64,000 nucleotides of DNA, from positions 1 through 64,000 of the forward strand of contig NZ_JAXBME010000002.1 of the NCBI RefSeq assembly GCF_033963835.1, in the 5' to 3' direction. The first letter of the stretch is position 1; each line of letters starts with the position of its first letter. The translations under genes and the position numbers were made by a program. This DNA comes from Cytobacillus sp. IB215665. GTDB lineage: Bacteria; Bacillota; Bacilli; Bacillales; SM2101. The notes under the pieces are model-generated. The model was not told where the DNA came from. It searched no databases and saw nothing but the letters and a program-made list of their open reading frames with translations. This document shows, one piece after another, positions 18,912 to 28,871 of this stretch.

Positions 18912-20015
18912 ACCTATGATGTAAGCATATAATTCATTAAATATATTTGCACTATGCAGGGTTTTAATAATTACCAATATAACAGGTCCAGCGATTAGCC
19001 CCAAAAACCCTAGCAGTTTAAATCCAATGAATAATGATACGAGCGTTGCTAAAGGATCTAAACCAATACTAGATGATAATACTTTAGGTTCCATAATTTG
19101 TCTTGTAATAAGGATGATGATATATAGTATCCCTAACCCAATTGCTAGAGATATATCACCACTTACAGCTGCATAAACGATCCATGGCACTAAAATAAGT
19201 CCTGTTCCTAAGTACGGAAGTAGATCAACAAAACCTATTATTAAAGCGATTGTTATTGCATAATTTACTCTCAAAATGAGCAACCCTATTAATACGATAA
19301 TTGCGGTAATCGATATTAGAGTTGCTTGAGCTTTTAAAAATCCGAAAAGAGCTTTTTTTAAGTCAAAAAAGACTTTTTTACCGCTAGTTCTTGCTTTTCT
19401 AGGTAACAGTTTACTCATTAATCCAGACAGACGATCCCAGTCCTTACTTATGAAAAAAGTAGCTAGTAGTGAAAAAACGACAACTGTTCCAGTGTTAGGA
19501 ACCCAAGCTAATAAGTTTGGAATGTTTTCTAGTACTTGTTGGATGAAATCTCCGACACTTGATGCAATATTCGTACCGACTGATGAAATGTTTTGCATAA
19601 TTGTATCTTGTTGCCCAGCATCTAGATTTTTAAAGAACACTGCAAGCTGGTTGTAGAACGGAATGATTTTACTTGCAATAAACACTTCAATATATTGCAT
19701 TAGTGTGTTAAAGTGTTCAGGTACAACTTTAGCTAAATATTCTGTGCCTGAAACGATTTCGACAACTAATAGTGTAATTAAGCCTGCTATGATTCCGAAT
19801 AATAAAATTAAGGTAATAAAGATTGATAGTGATCGTGGTATTTTTGCTTTACGTTCCAAGAGGTTTACGATCGGGTTTATTAAATAAGCGATTATTAGCG
19901 CAATAATGAACGGATATGTAACAGTTGATACATAATAAAATCCTATGATTCCAATCGTTATTACTGCTAATACAAATAGTAGGCGTAGCCCACGGTAAAC
20001 ATATTCAAGATTCAA
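18897..20015 (-). CDS. ytvI: AI-2E/PerM family transporter YtvI
   Basis: 372-residue polytopic inner-membrane protein of the AI-2E transporter (PerM) family; some relatives export autoinducer-2 or act as sodium/proton antiporters, so substrate is open. Two hydrophobic helices at the N-terminus, a long soluble segment (about 95-175), then four or five further helices with the conserved DLLPYLGTGLILVPW and SSSIGLDPLATLVSLFIGFK. The TTG start (20015) has GGGGGGCTG upstream on the minus strand. Confidence 0.88.
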   Translation of the reverse strand: MNLEYVYRGLRLLFVLAVITIGIIGFYYVSTVTYPFIIALIIAYLINPIVNLLERKAKIPRSLSIFITLILLFGIIAGLITLLVVEIVSGTEYLAKVVPEHFNTLMQYIEVFIASKIIPFYNQLAVFFKNLDAGQQDTIMQNISSVGTNIASSVGDFIQQVLENIPNLLAWVPNTGTVVVFSLLATFFISKDWDRLSGLMSKLLPRKARTSGKKVFFDLKKALFGFLKAQATLISITAIIVLIGLLILRVNYAITIALIIGFVDLLPYLGTGLILVPWIVYAAVSGDISLAIGLGILYIIILITRQIMEPKVLSSSIGLDPLATLVSLFIGFKLLGFLGLIAGPVILVIIKTLHSANIFNELYAYIIGKKES

Positions 20016-20175
20016 TAAACAGCCCCCCTATCCCATATAAATATTTTATAATAATATGGTTAAGAATGGAAAGGATAGTTTTGTGAATTTTATACATTAT
20101 ATGGCGTTTCTTTCACATTTACCAATTGTTTGTTATGATTGACCTGGTAGAGCGCAGCAAGGAGGATTGATTACA

Positions 20176-20637
20176 TTGTTCACTCAAGCAACAGCATTCT
20201 TATTAATCTTACTAGCAATTGGAATCATCGCAAAAAATCAATCACTAATCATTGCTATTTTTGTCCTACTGCTAATAAAATTGCTTGGGTTTGATTCAAA
20301 GCTATATCCTTATATTCAAGGTAAGGGGATTAATTGGGGTGTAACGATTATTACAATTGCTGTATTAGTTCCTATTGCGACAGGTGAAATTGGGTTTAAA
20401 CAACTAGTTGAAGCTCTTAAATCTCCATATGCTTGGATTGCATTACTGTCTGGAATGGCTGTTGCGATCATTGCAAAAAGTGGTTTAACGTTATTGGAGA
20501 ATGATCCTCATATTACAGCAGCGCTTGTATTCGGCACAATTTTAGCAGTAGCACTGTTTAAAGCTGTAGCAGTTGGCCCTTTAATTGGGGCAGGGATTGC
20601 ATATATATGTATGAGAATTTTTAATATTTTTGGTTGA
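20176..20637 (+). CDS. ytwI: DUF441 membrane protein YtwI
   Basis: 153-residue integral membrane protein of family UPF0756/DUF441, function unknown. Typical stretches: SKL-YPYIQGKGINWGVT, ITIAVLVPIATGEIGFKQL and VGPLIGAGIAY. Start TTG at 20176 gives MFTQAT, the usual N-terminus, ten bases after AAGGAGG; the TTG at 20167 is too close to that site. It is the last gene before the TCA-cycle operon. Confidence 0.85.
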   Translation: MFTQATAFLLILLAIGIIAKNQSLIIAIFVLLLIKLLGFDSKLYPYIQGKGINWGVTIITIAVLVPIATGEIGFKQLVEALKSPYAWIALLSGMAVAIIAKSGLTLLENDPHITAALVFGTILAVALFKAVAVGPLIGAGIAYICMRIFNIFG

Positions 20638-21133
20638 TTATTTTCTTGTAATAATATTTTTTTAAATAAATAAGGTTCTTTTCATTCACAAGAGTCTGAT
20701 AATTGTTTATAATAATACTAATATGTTATCTTTCTTATATTAATGCCCTTACTCACAATTAAATAGTAGAGGGGTATTTTTACATGTCTTAGCAGGATTG
20801 TTAATCTTTTGCAAAAGCATAAAATGTAAGCATTTTCTTTTTGTGAGATAAGATCATTCGCACTTCCCACTTTGTAAAAAAACAAATTTTCTCAAATAAA
20901 TGAGAGGGACTATAGACTATGCAGCATGTTTTCTTAAGTTAAGGAGGGAAACTTTCACATGCTTATTAGTGTATTAGTGCACATATTTTCTTATTATATA
21001 TAAATAGAATAACCTTGCTGTTGATGTGTATATGAAATAAGTAAGCTTTTTCCTAATTTGAGCAACCGCTCAATTTCTAGTACAGTAAATATAAAGGCTA
21101 TGGGGAATTTTATTTAAAAAAGGAGAGATTTTT
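20638..21133 (+). promoter_or_regulatory. Long citZ upstream region
   Basis: About 496 bases without a gene. The best promoter match is TTCACA (20685-20690), 17 bases, TATAAT (20708-20713), which would give a leader of more than 400 bases. A second feature is the inverted repeat TTGAGC-aacc-GCTCAA at 21058-21073, about 60 bases before citZ, which could be an operator or a hairpin. I see no clear CcpC dyad (ATAA-N7-TTAT) and no small gene. Confidence 0.4.
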
Positions 21134-22249
21134 ATGACAGTAACACGCGGTCTGGAAGGGATAGTAGCAACAACATCATCTATTAGTTCAATCATAGATG
21201 ACACACTAACATACGCAGGATTTGACATTGATGATCTTGCAGAAAATGCTAGTTTTGAAGAGGTCATTTACCTACTTTGGAATCGCAAATTACCTAACAA
21301 AAGTGAGCTTGAGCAACTAACAAATGAATTAGCAGAAAATGCTAGCATTCCTCAAGAAATCATTGATCACTTTAATATGTATCCTATTAACGAGGTTCAC
21401 CCTATGGCGGCATTACGCTCAGCTATTTCCTTGTTAGGATTATATGACGCTGAAGCTGATAAAATGGATGAAGAAGCAAATTATCGTAAAGCTATTCGTT
21501 TACAAGCAAAAATACCTACAATTGTTACTTCTTTTTCACGTATACGAAAAGGCCTTGAGCCGATATCACCACGTACAGATTTAGGTTTTGCTGCTAATTT
21601 CTTGTACATGCTTACAGGTGAAGAGCCAAGTGACATCGCAATAGAAGCGTTTAATAAAGCGTTGGTATTACATGCGGATCATGAGCTCAATGCTTCAACC
21701 TTTACTGGTCGTGTGTGTGTCGCAACATTATCTGATGTGTATTCTGGGATTACTGCCGCAATTGGTGCACTTAAAGGTCCTCTTCATGGTGGAGCAAATG
21801 AAGCAGTAATGAAAATGCTAACAGAAATCGGATCAGTAGAAAATGTAGATTCTTATATTCAAAATAAATTTGAACAAAAAGAAAAAATTATGGGTTTTGG
21901 TCACCGAGTATATAGAAAAGGCGATCCTCGTGCGAAACATTTAAAGGAAATGTCTGAGAAACTAACAAGAATTACAGGTGAAACAAAGTGGTTTGAAATG
22001 TCTGTGAAAATTGAAGAGCTAGTAACATCTGAAAAACCACTTCCTCCTAATGTAGATTTTTATTCTGCTTCTGTCTACCACAGCTTAGGAATTGATCACG
22101 ATATATTTACACCTATATTTGCTGTAAGTCGTATCTCAGGCTGGTTAGCACACATATTAGAACAATATGAGAACAACCGTTTAATTCGTCCAAGAGCAGA
22201 ATATACAGGACCGAGTAAACAAGTTTATATTCCTATGGAACAGAGATAA
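21134..22249 (+). CDS. citZ: Citrate synthase
   Basis: Condenses oxaloacetate with acetyl-CoA, opening the TCA cycle. 371 residues, the short Gram-positive type. Active-site features: HADHELNASTF, GALKGPLHGGANEAV, GFGHRVYRKGDPRA and NVDFYSASVYHSLGI, supplying the His-His-Asp triad. ATG at 21134 follows AAAAAGGAGAG. It leads the citZ-icd-mdh operon, as in B. subtilis. Confidence 0.95.
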   Translation: MTVTRGLEGIVATTSSISSIIDDTLTYAGFDIDDLAENASFEEVIYLLWNRKLPNKSELEQLTNELAENASIPQEIIDHFNMYPINEVHPMAALRSAISLLGLYDAEADKMDEEANYRKAIRLQAKIPTIVTSFSRIRKGLEPISPRTDLGFAANFLYMLTGEEPSDIAIEAFNKALVLHADHELNASTFTGRVCVATLSDVYSGITAAIGALKGPLHGGANEAVMKMLTEIGSVENVDSYIQNKFEQKEKIMGFGHRVYRKGDPRAKHLKEMSEKLTRITGETKWFEMSVKIEELVTSEKPLPPNVDFYSASVYHSLGIDHDIFTPIFAVSRISGWLAHILEQYENNRLIRPRAEYTGPSKQVYIPMEQR

Positions 22250-22380
22250 TATAGAAAGTATTTTATGTAAGGAAGTATTAAATGATAAAATAGTATTTGG
22301 TTGGAAAGGGAGCTCCTCTCTTTCCAATGGATAATGTATTAATAATAATAATAACAGCATCACGGATGGAGGTTTTTTTG

Positions 22381-23649
22381 TTGACACAAGGGAAAAAAAT
22401 TACGGTTGAAAATGGAAAATTAAATGTACCAAATAATCCTATTATTCCTTTTATTGAAGGTGATGGTACGGGGCCAGACATTTGGGCAGCTGCATCACGA
22501 GTGTTAGAGGCTGCAGTAGAAAAAGCGTACAATGGTGAGAAATCAATTGTTTGGAAAGAAGTTCTTGCGGGTGAAAAAGCATTTAACCAAACAGGTGAAT
22601 GGCTTCCTGAGGCAACACTTGATGACATTAGAGAGTACATAATTGCTATCAAAGGACCACTGACTACACCTATTGGTGGAGGTATTCGTTCTTTAAATGT
22701 AGCTCTTCGTCAAGAACTTGATTTGTTTGTATGTTTAAGACCTGTACGTTATTTCCAAGGTGTTCCGTCACCTGTTAAGCGTCCAGAGGATACTGATATG
22801 GTTATCTTCCGTGAAAACACAGAAGATATCTATGCAGGGATTGAGTATGCAAAAGGCTCAGATGAAGTGAAAAAAGTGATTGACTTTCTACAAAATGAAA
22901 TGGGAGTTGCCAAAATTCGCTTCCCAGAAACATCAGGTATCGGAATTAAGCCAGTGTCGGAAGAAGGCACATACCGCTTAGTACGTTCAGCAATAAATTA
23001 CGCTATCAAAGAAGGACGTAAATCTGTAACGCTTGTTCATAAAGGTAACATCATGAAATTTACTGAAGGTGCATTTAAAAATTGGGGATATGAACTTGCG
23101 GAGAAAGAGTTTGGGGATAAAGTATTTACTTGGGCTGAGTATGATCGCATCGTTGAAGCAGAAGGAAAAGAGGCTGCGAATAAAGCTCAATCTGAAGCAG
23201 AAGCAGCAGGGAAAATTATCGTTAAGGATGCAATTGCTGATATTTTCCTACAACAAATATTAACTCGTCCAAAAGAATTTGATGTCGTTGCTACAATGAA
23301 TTTGAATGGTGACTACATTTCTGATGCATTAGCAGCACAAGTTGGTGGTATTGGTATTGCCCCTGGTGCTAACATCAATTATGAATCAGGACATGCTATC
23401 TTTGAAGCGACACACGGTACAGCACCTAAATATGCAGGTTTAGATAAAGTTAACCCATCTTCTGTTCTTTTATCTGGGGTACTAATGCTTGAGCATTTAG
23501 GGTGGAATGAAGCTGCTGATTTAATCACAAAGTCTATGGAGAAGTCTATTGCTTCCAAAGTTGTAACTTATGATTTCGCACGTTTAATGGATGGTGCTAC
23601 AGAAGTAAAATGTTCAGAGTTTGCTGATGAATTAATTAATAACTTATAA
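22381..23649 (+). CDS. icd: Isocitrate dehydrogenase (NADP)
   Basis: Oxidises isocitrate to 2-oxoglutarate with NADP. 422 residues: [18 protein letters not shown], the phosphorylatable-type Ser in [34 protein letters not shown]-like [15 protein letters not shown], and the nucleotide site [21 protein letters not shown] at 22381 is the start: GGAGG stands eight bases upstream and the protein then begins [12 protein letters not shown] like other Bacillus Icd. An upstream ATG (about 22297) would add 28 residues absent in the family. Confidence 0.95.
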   Translation: MTQGKKITVENGKLNVPNNPIIPFIEGDGTGPDIWAAASRVLEAAVEKAYNGEKSIVWKEVLAGEKAFNQTGEWLPEATLDDIREYIIAIKGPLTTPIGGGIRSLNVALRQELDLFVCLRPVRYFQGVPSPVKRPEDTDMVIFRENTEDIYAGIEYAKGSDEVKKVIDFLQNEMGVAKIRFPETSGIGIKPVSEEGTYRLVRSAINYAIKEGRKSVTLVHKGNIMKFTEGAFKNWGYELAEKEFGDKVFTWAEYDRIVEAEGKEAANKAQSEAEAAGKIIVKDAIADIFLQQILTRPKEFDVVATMNLNGDYISDALAAQVGGIGIAPGANINYESGHAIFEATHGTAPKYAGLDKVNPSSVLLSGVLMLEHLGWNEAADLITKSMEKSIASKVVTYDFARLMDGATEVKCSEFADELINNL

Positions 23650-23690
23650 GCATAAATTACAAAATAGATGTTGATTAGGGGGAAGTTTTC

Positions 23691-24629
23691 ATGTCATTAA
23701 AAAGAAAAAAAATCTCTGTCATCGGTGGAGGATTTACTGGTGCAACTACAGCATTTTTATTAGGGCAAAAGGAACTTGGAGATGTTGTATTAGTGGACAT
23801 TCCTCAAATGGAAAATCCTACTAAGGGTAAGGCGTTAGATATGTTAGAAGCAAGTCCTGTTCAAGGGTTTGATTCAAATATAATCGGAACATCTGATTAT
23901 GCTGATACTGCTGATTCTGATATCGTAGTAATTACCGCTGGTATAGCACGTAAACCAGGAATGAGTCGCGATGATCTAGTACAAACAAATCAAAAAGTAA
24001 TGAAAAGTGTGACACAAGAAATTGTGAAATACTCACCAAACTGTTATATCATTGTTTTAACGAATCCTGTTGATGCAATGACATACACTGTATTCACAGA
24101 ATCTGGGTTTCCGAAGAATCGTGTCATAGGTCAATCAGGGGTCCTCGATACTGCACGTTTTAGAACATTTATTTCACAAGAACTGAATATATCAGTTAAA
24201 GATATAACTGGCTTCGTATTAGGTGGTCATGGTGATGATATGGTGCCATTAGTACGTTATTCATATGCAGGTGGTATTCCACTCGAAACGTTAATTCCTA
24301 AGGAACGTCTAGATGCAATTGTGGAACGTACGCGTAAAGGCGGAGGAGAAATTGTTAACTTACTAGGGAATGGTAGTGCTTATTATGCGCCAGCTGCTTC
24401 CCTTGTAGAAATGGTAGAGGCAATTCTTAAAGACCAACGTAGAGTATTACCATCCATCGCATATTTAGAAGGTGAATATGGCTTTGAGGGGATTTATCTT
24501 GGTGTGCCAACAATCCTTGGAGCTAACGGTATTGAAAAAGTTATTGAGTTAGAGTTAACAGAGGAAGAAAAGAATGCTTTGTCCAAATCAGCTGAAGCTG
24601 TGAAAAATGTAATGAAAGTTCTCGCATAA
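23691..24629 (+). CDS. mdh: Malate dehydrogenase
   Basis: NAD-dependent oxidation of malate to oxaloacetate, closing the cycle with citZ and icd. 312 residues of the LDH-like MDH type: Rossmann loop [32 protein letters not shown], the substrate loop [24 protein letters not shown] and the catalytic His in [15 protein letters not shown] at 23691 follows AGGGGGAAG. Followed by a long hairpin terminator. Confidence 0.95.
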   Translation: MSLKRKKISVIGGGFTGATTAFLLGQKELGDVVLVDIPQMENPTKGKALDMLEASPVQGFDSNIIGTSDYADTADSDIVVITAGIARKPGMSRDDLVQTNQKVMKSVTQEIVKYSPNCYIIVLTNPVDAMTYTVFTESGFPKNRVIGQSGVLDTARFRTFISQELNISVKDITGFVLGGHGDDMVPLVRYSYAGGIPLETLIPKERLDAIVERTRKGGGEIVNLLGNGSAYYAPAASLVEMVEAILKDQRRVLPSIAYLEGEYGFEGIYLGVPTILGANGIEKVIELELTEEEKNALSKSAEAVKNVMKVLA

Positions 24630-24641
24630 TCACTAGCATTC

Positions 24642-24724
24642 AAAAGGGTCTAACTCCACATACTATACAGTATATAGGGAATAACAACCCTAAATGTTAT
24701 AGAAATGTGGAGTATGACCCTTTT
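24642..24724 (+). terminator. Long hairpin terminator after mdh
   Basis: AAAAGGGTC..CTCCACAT on the left pairs with ATGTGGAG..GACCCTTTT on the right, with an inner CTATA/TATAG and GGG/CCC, giving an 83-base hairpin followed by T-rich sequence. It is much longer than other terminators here. Confidence 0.65.
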
Positions 24725-24909
24725 ATTTTAAATACTTTTACATACGGTCAGTAATGACTTGCTCTAAATGATCTTTACTCGAGGTCACTGTGATGTTTCA
24801 AGCATAATATCACAAGCATAATCATATAAAAGGTCTTCAGTGCTTTTTCTGGAATGAGTATGAACTAGCGCATTCAATTTTGCTGTATTTCGAATATAGG
24901 AGGTTTTGT

Positions 24910-25386
24910 ATGTTGTTAGGCAAGAAAAGAAAATTAGGAAGATTGATAAATGAAATTTCAATTGGTGAAAAGTTATCTTTAACTGAAAAAATTGAAGATA
25001 AAGATCTATTACTCTATTTAGGACTAACAAATGATTCAAATCCATTATATATTCAACATGACTATGCATCTCAGACACCTTATAAAAAGCCAATAGCCCC
25101 TAATATTATGTTAACAGGAATTATTACCTCTGCAATCTCAAAGTATTTACCTGGACCAGGTAGTCATATACTCAAACAAGATATTTCCTTTATTCATCCT
25201 GTATATCATTATGGAACAGTACAATTTCTCTTAGAAGTCATAAACGTTGACGAAAATAACCATACGATTGAAATTAAGATTGAGGCAACAAATGAGGAAG
25301 ATGAAAAAGTATTAGAAGGTACGACACTTGTTTGTCCACCCCATCGCTTAGAATCATTAGATGGGAATGCTTTAGAAAACTTTTAA
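24910..25386 (+). CDS. MaoC-like hotdog-fold dehydratase
   Basis: 158-residue single hotdog domain of the MaoC/R-hydratase type (enoyl-CoA hydratase 2 relatives). The hydratase motif region is LGLTNDSNPLYIQHDYASQTPYKKPIAPNIM in two parts (LGLTNDSNPLYIQHDYA, then KKPIAPNIMLTG), with the usual Asp and His positions present. The substrate is probably an acyl-CoA but is unknown. ATG at 24910 follows AGGAGG. The gene commonly sits between mdh and phoP in Bacillaceae; it has its own terminator. Confidence 0.8.
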   Translation: MLLGKKRKLGRLINEISIGEKLSLTEKIEDKDLLLYLGLTNDSNPLYIQHDYASQTPYKKPIAPNIMLTGIITSAISKYLPGPGSHILKQDISFIHPVYHYGTVQFLLEVINVDENNHTIEIKIEATNEEDEKVLEGTTLVCPPHRLESLDGNALENF

Positions 25387-25402
25387 CATGAAGATATATA
25401 CT

Positions 25403-25438
25403 GAAGAACGAAGAGGGTTGATCCTCTTCGTTCTTTTA
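25403..25438 (+). terminator. Terminator after MaoC gene
   Basis: GAAGAACGAAGAGG (25403-25416) pairs with CCTCTTCGTTCTTT (25423-25436), six-base loop. Confidence 0.85.
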
Positions 25439-25447
25439 ATATAATAA

Positions 25448-25683
25448 GTATGTTTTCGCACTTCTTATATATAGGCACGTATACTCTAGCGTTGGTGGCA
25501 TCTTTTCTGTTGTTAAAAAGTTATTGAGTTTTTTTAAACACATCATGCTGTTCATTGCCAGTAAAAATAGTGAAAGGCCTTTTCTTAAAAAGAGCTAAAT
25601 AACGGGCTCTTTTTTTCTCAGAAGACAAACATCGGTTACTCAAATGTAAGTGAAGGAAAGCAACAAAATTTATGAAAAGAGTC
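25448..25683 (-). mobile_element. ISL3-like MITE, copy 2
   Basis: Reverse-oriented copy, about 236 bp. Left end GTATGTTTTCGCAC, inner core GCGTTGGTGGCATCTTTTCTG, right end GCAACAAAATTTATG-AAAAGAGTC. It is flanked by TATAATAA (25440-25447) and AATAATAA (25684-25691), 7 of 8 identical, as expected of an 8-bp target duplication. It contains a terminator-like AAAAAGAGC/GCTCTTTTT hairpin at about 25588-25617. The copy is longer than others, so it may hold an insertion. Confidence 0.65.
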
Positions 25684-25850
25684 AATAATAAAAAAAGTTG
25701 GTTTGTCTATTTCTAATCGATTATAATTTATGTATGTAGGCTCTTTCGTACACTTTCGTACTATAATATACAAATGAGAACAAATAGTCGAGGTATGATG
25801 AGTTTCAATTCGTTTGTTTAACTCGAAAAGATGACCGAATGTTTATTGAA

Positions 25851-26010
25851 GGCTGTTTTCGCATTGATTGTTGTTTTTCGTTTTAAGAAAGAACACCAAG
25901 ACAACTAACGTTCGTGGCATTTTTTTCTAGACAACGATGAATATCATTATAAAACCACTTTTTATAGTAATAATTTGATAACAATAGCAACAATGTTTAC
26001 GAAAAGTGCC
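25851..26010 (-). mobile_element. ISL3-like MITE, copy 3
   Basis: 160-bp reverse copy: left end GGCTGTTTTCGCATTGATTG, core ACGTTCGTGGCATTTTTTTC, right end GCAACAATGTTTACG-AAAAGTGCC. Flanks are TTATTGAA (25843-25850) and TTAATGAA (26011-26018), 7 of 8 identical. It ends about 110 bases before phoP, so it probably lies in or near the phoP promoter region. Together with copy 2 it occupies most of the 735-base gap before phoP. Confidence 0.8.
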
Positions 26011-26121
26011 TTAATGAAAGATGAGTGTTCTTCTGGATATGAAAACAAAAACACTGAATATGTAACAGAGTTCTGAGTGATGGATGGGGTTTAATACGTA
26101 TACTTGGAGGTACATATACAT

Positions 26122-26841
26122 ATGGGTACAAAAATATTAGTGGTTGATGATGAACAGTCTATAGTGACATTACTTACATATAACTTGCAGCAAGCTGGAT
26201 ATGAAGTTATTGTAGCGACTGATGGACAATCAGGTAAACAAAAAGCGATAAGTGAAAAGCCTGATTTAATCATTCTTGACTTAATGCTACCTCAAATTGA
26301 TGGTATTGAAGTATGTAAACAACTAAGATTAGAAAAGGTTTTTACGCCAATTTTAATGCTAACAGCAAAGGACGATGAATTTGATAAAGTGCTTGGTTTA
26401 GAACTGGGAGCAGATGATTATATGACCAAGCCTTTTAGTCCAAGAGAGGTTGTCGCTAGAGTAAAAGCAATTTTACGGCGGATGCAAATATCAAATCAAG
26501 TCAATAGTGAGTCTGTTGAAGATCAAGACGCAATCATCATTGGAAATTTAAAAATCATTCCAGAGCACTATGAAGCGTATTTTCTTGGAGAGAAATTAGA
26601 ACTGACACCAAAGGAATTTGAGTTGCTATTATACTTGTGCAAAAACAAAGGAAGAGTCTTAACGAGAGATCAATTACTAAGTGCAGTGTGGAATTATGAT
26701 TTTGTTGGAGATACACGTATAGTTGATGTTCATGTTAGTCACCTTAGAGAAAAAATTGAAATGAACACAAGAAAGCCAATATATATTAAAACGATTCGGG
26801 GATTAGGTTATAAACTAGAGGAGCCTAAACTAGATGCTTAA
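26122..26841 (+). CDS. phoP: Response regulator PhoP
   Basis: OmpR-type DNA-binding regulator of the phosphate-starvation response, partner of PhoR. 239 residues: receiver domain (1-120) with VDDE, phospho-acceptor Asp53 in LIILDLMLPQIDG, and Lys in TKPFSPREVV; C-terminal winged helix (about 140-235) with LTPKEFELLLYL and VHVSHLREKI. ATG at 26122 follows TTGGAGG and gives MGTKILVVDDE; the TTG at 26104 lies in the ribosome site. It overlaps phoR by eight bases. Confidence 0.95.
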   Translation: MGTKILVVDDEQSIVTLLTYNLQQAGYEVIVATDGQSGKQKAISEKPDLIILDLMLPQIDGIEVCKQLRLEKVFTPILMLTAKDDEFDKVLGLELGADDYMTKPFSPREVVARVKAILRRMQISNQVNSESVEDQDAIIIGNLKIIPEHYEAYFLGEKLELTPKEFELLLYLCKNKGRVLTRDQLLSAVWNYDFVGDTRIVDVHVSHLREKIEMNTRKPIYIKTIRGLGYKLEEPKLDA

Positions 26842-28594
26842 ATTTCGATCTCGCCTTCTCTTTGCATTGATTTCATTAATCGTCACAGTATTATTAGGCT
26901 TAGGTCTATTTATAGGACAATTATTTGAGTCATATTATAATAATTCATTTTACGAGCAGATTGAAAAGGATGCAAAAATGGCTGCATATGCTATTGCTGA
27001 AGAAGGGATTGAAAGCGCGAATATTAACGAGAAGGCTAATAAGATAGGAGAGATTTTAAACACCGAAGTTACCATTTTGGATCACCTAGGTAGAGAGAAA
27101 TACCAATCAAATCCTAATAACAATATACTAACAAATGGAGAACTACTATATCTTCTCAAGCAAAATAAGGAAAATGACAGTGGATTTCATATAACTAACG
27201 AAGATGAAACCTTATATTCATACGGCATTTCTATCAAAAAAGAAGGTAATTTACTTGGTTATATCATTTTAACAACTTCTCAGGCCTCATTAGACAAAAT
27301 TAGCACACAAATTTGGGGACTAGTGATAAGTAGTCTTGGAGTTGGGCTAGTCATTATCATGCTGTTAGCTATTAAAATAACAACACAATATACAAAGCCG
27401 CTTGAATCAGCTACTAAGGTAGCAATGGAGCTAGCAAAAGGAAATTATAAAGCCAGGACATACGAAGGTGAATTAGATGAAACTGGAATGTTAAGCCAGT
27501 CCATCAATGTTCTAGCTCGTACGCTCCAAGATATGAAAAAATCTCATGAAATGCAACAGGATCGATTGCAAACATTAATCGAAAATATGGGTAGCGGTTT
27601 ACTCTTAATTGATAGTAAAGGTTACATTCATTTAGTAAATAAAGCTTTTACTGAAATTTTTCAAGTAAACCCTAACGATTTTTTGTATAAATATTATTAT
27701 GAAGCTTTTAGTCATAAGGAAGTGATTTCTCTCGTTGAAGAAATTTTTATGACTGAAGAAAAGGTCAGAAAACAATTACTCCTACCCATTTCAATTGAAC
27801 GAAAGCATTTTGAAGTGTACGGTGGACCAATTATTGGAAATAATGATGAGTGGAAAGGTATCGTTGTAGTTTTCCACGATATTACTGAATTAAAAATGCT
27901 TGAACAAATGAGAAAGGATTTTGTAGCAAATGTTTCTCATGAATTAAGAACGCCAATTACTTCTATTAAAGGTTTTAGTGAAACATTACTAGATGGGGCA
28001 ATGAAGGACGAAAACACTTTGCAATACTTTCTGTCAATCATATTGAAAGAAAGTGAAAGGATGCAAAGCTTAATTCAAGATTTACTAGATCTTTCGAAAA
28101 TTGAGCAACATGGATTTACTTTAAATATTGATCAAGTTGACATAAAGGTACTTCTTGAAGAAGTAATGGTCATTTTAGTTGGAAAAGCTGATGAAAAAAA
28201 TATTAAAGTAACTATGAATACCGGTGCGACAGAAAACTTATTTGTGGCAGGGGATGCTGACCGTTTAAAGCAAGTATTTATAAATCTAATATCAAATTCG
28301 ATTGTCTATACTGGACCTAAGGGTAAGGTAGATATCATGATTGCTGAAAATACAGAAGAGGTATCTATCAAAATATTAGACACAGGCATAGGTATAAAAG
28401 AGGAAGAAATTCCCCGGATTTTTGAACGTTTTTACCGAGTTGATAGGGATCGTAGTCGAAATTCTGGTGGTACTGGATTAGGGCTTGCGATCGTAAAGCA
28501 TATTATAGAAGCGCATCACGGGCATATCTTGGTCGAAAGCAAGGTTGGGGAAGGAACGGTTTTTACAGTAGTATTGAAAAAACAATACGTTTAG
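26834..28594 (+). CDS. phoR: Sensor histidine kinase PhoR
   Basis: Membrane sensor kinase that phosphorylates PhoP when phosphate is short. 586 residues: membrane helix about 8-30, extracytoplasmic PAS-like domain to about 155, second helix about 160-182, HAMP (about 185-238), cytoplasmic PAS (about 243-350), HisKA with His369 in VANVSHELRTPITSIKGFSE, and HATPase with NLISNSIVYT, DTGIGIKEEEIPRIFERFY and GGTGLGLAIVKHI. Start overlaps the end of phoP. A GAAA-looped terminator follows. Confidence 0.95.
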   Translation: MLKFRSRLLFALISLIVTVLLGLGLFIGQLFESYYNNSFYEQIEKDAKMAAYAIAEEGIESANINEKANKIGEILNTEVTILDHLGREKYQSNPNNNILTNGELLYLLKQNKENDSGFHITNEDETLYSYGISIKKEGNLLGYIILTTSQASLDKISTQIWGLVISSLGVGLVIIMLLAIKITTQYTKPLESATKVAMELAKGNYKARTYEGELDETGMLSQSINVLARTLQDMKKSHEMQQDRLQTLIENMGSGLLLIDSKGYIHLVNKAFTEIFQVNPNDFLYKYYYEAFSHKEVISLVEEIFMTEEKVRKQLLLPISIERKHFEVYGGPIIGNNDEWKGIVVVFHDITELKMLEQMRKDFVANVSHELRTPITSIKGFSETLLDGAMKDENTLQYFLSIILKESERMQSLIQDLLDLSKIEQHGFTLNIDQVDIKVLLEEVMVILVGKADEKNIKVTMNTGATENLFVAGDADRLKQVFINLISNSIVYTGPKGKVDIMIAENTEEVSIKILDTGIGIKEEEIPRIFERFYRVDRDRSRNSGGTGLGLAIVKHIIEAHHGHILVESKVGEGTVFTVVLKKQYV

Positions 28595-28712
28595 CGTACA
28601 GTTAGCATCATGGGATATGTTAACAATTTATTTACAAGGCGTTTAAGCAACCTTTACAATACTCTGCTAGTATATATAATGAAAACCCCTTCATCCAGAA
28701 GGAACCATCTTT

Positions 28713-28742
28713 GGGAACATGGAAACATGTTCTCTTTTTTTT
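28713..28742 (+). terminator. Terminator after phoPR
   Basis: GGGAACATG-gaaa-CATGTTCTC stem with GAAA loop, followed by nine T. Confidence 0.85.
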
Positions 28743-28871
28743 GTGTGTTTTTACAATGTTTTTGCTATTTTCTTTGTTAATATTCCGGTAAAATAAAATG
28801 GGAAGCATATGAAACCTTTTTATGTTTTAAACCGTATTACATATTAAGGCCTAAGAAAGAGAGGGAGAGAC

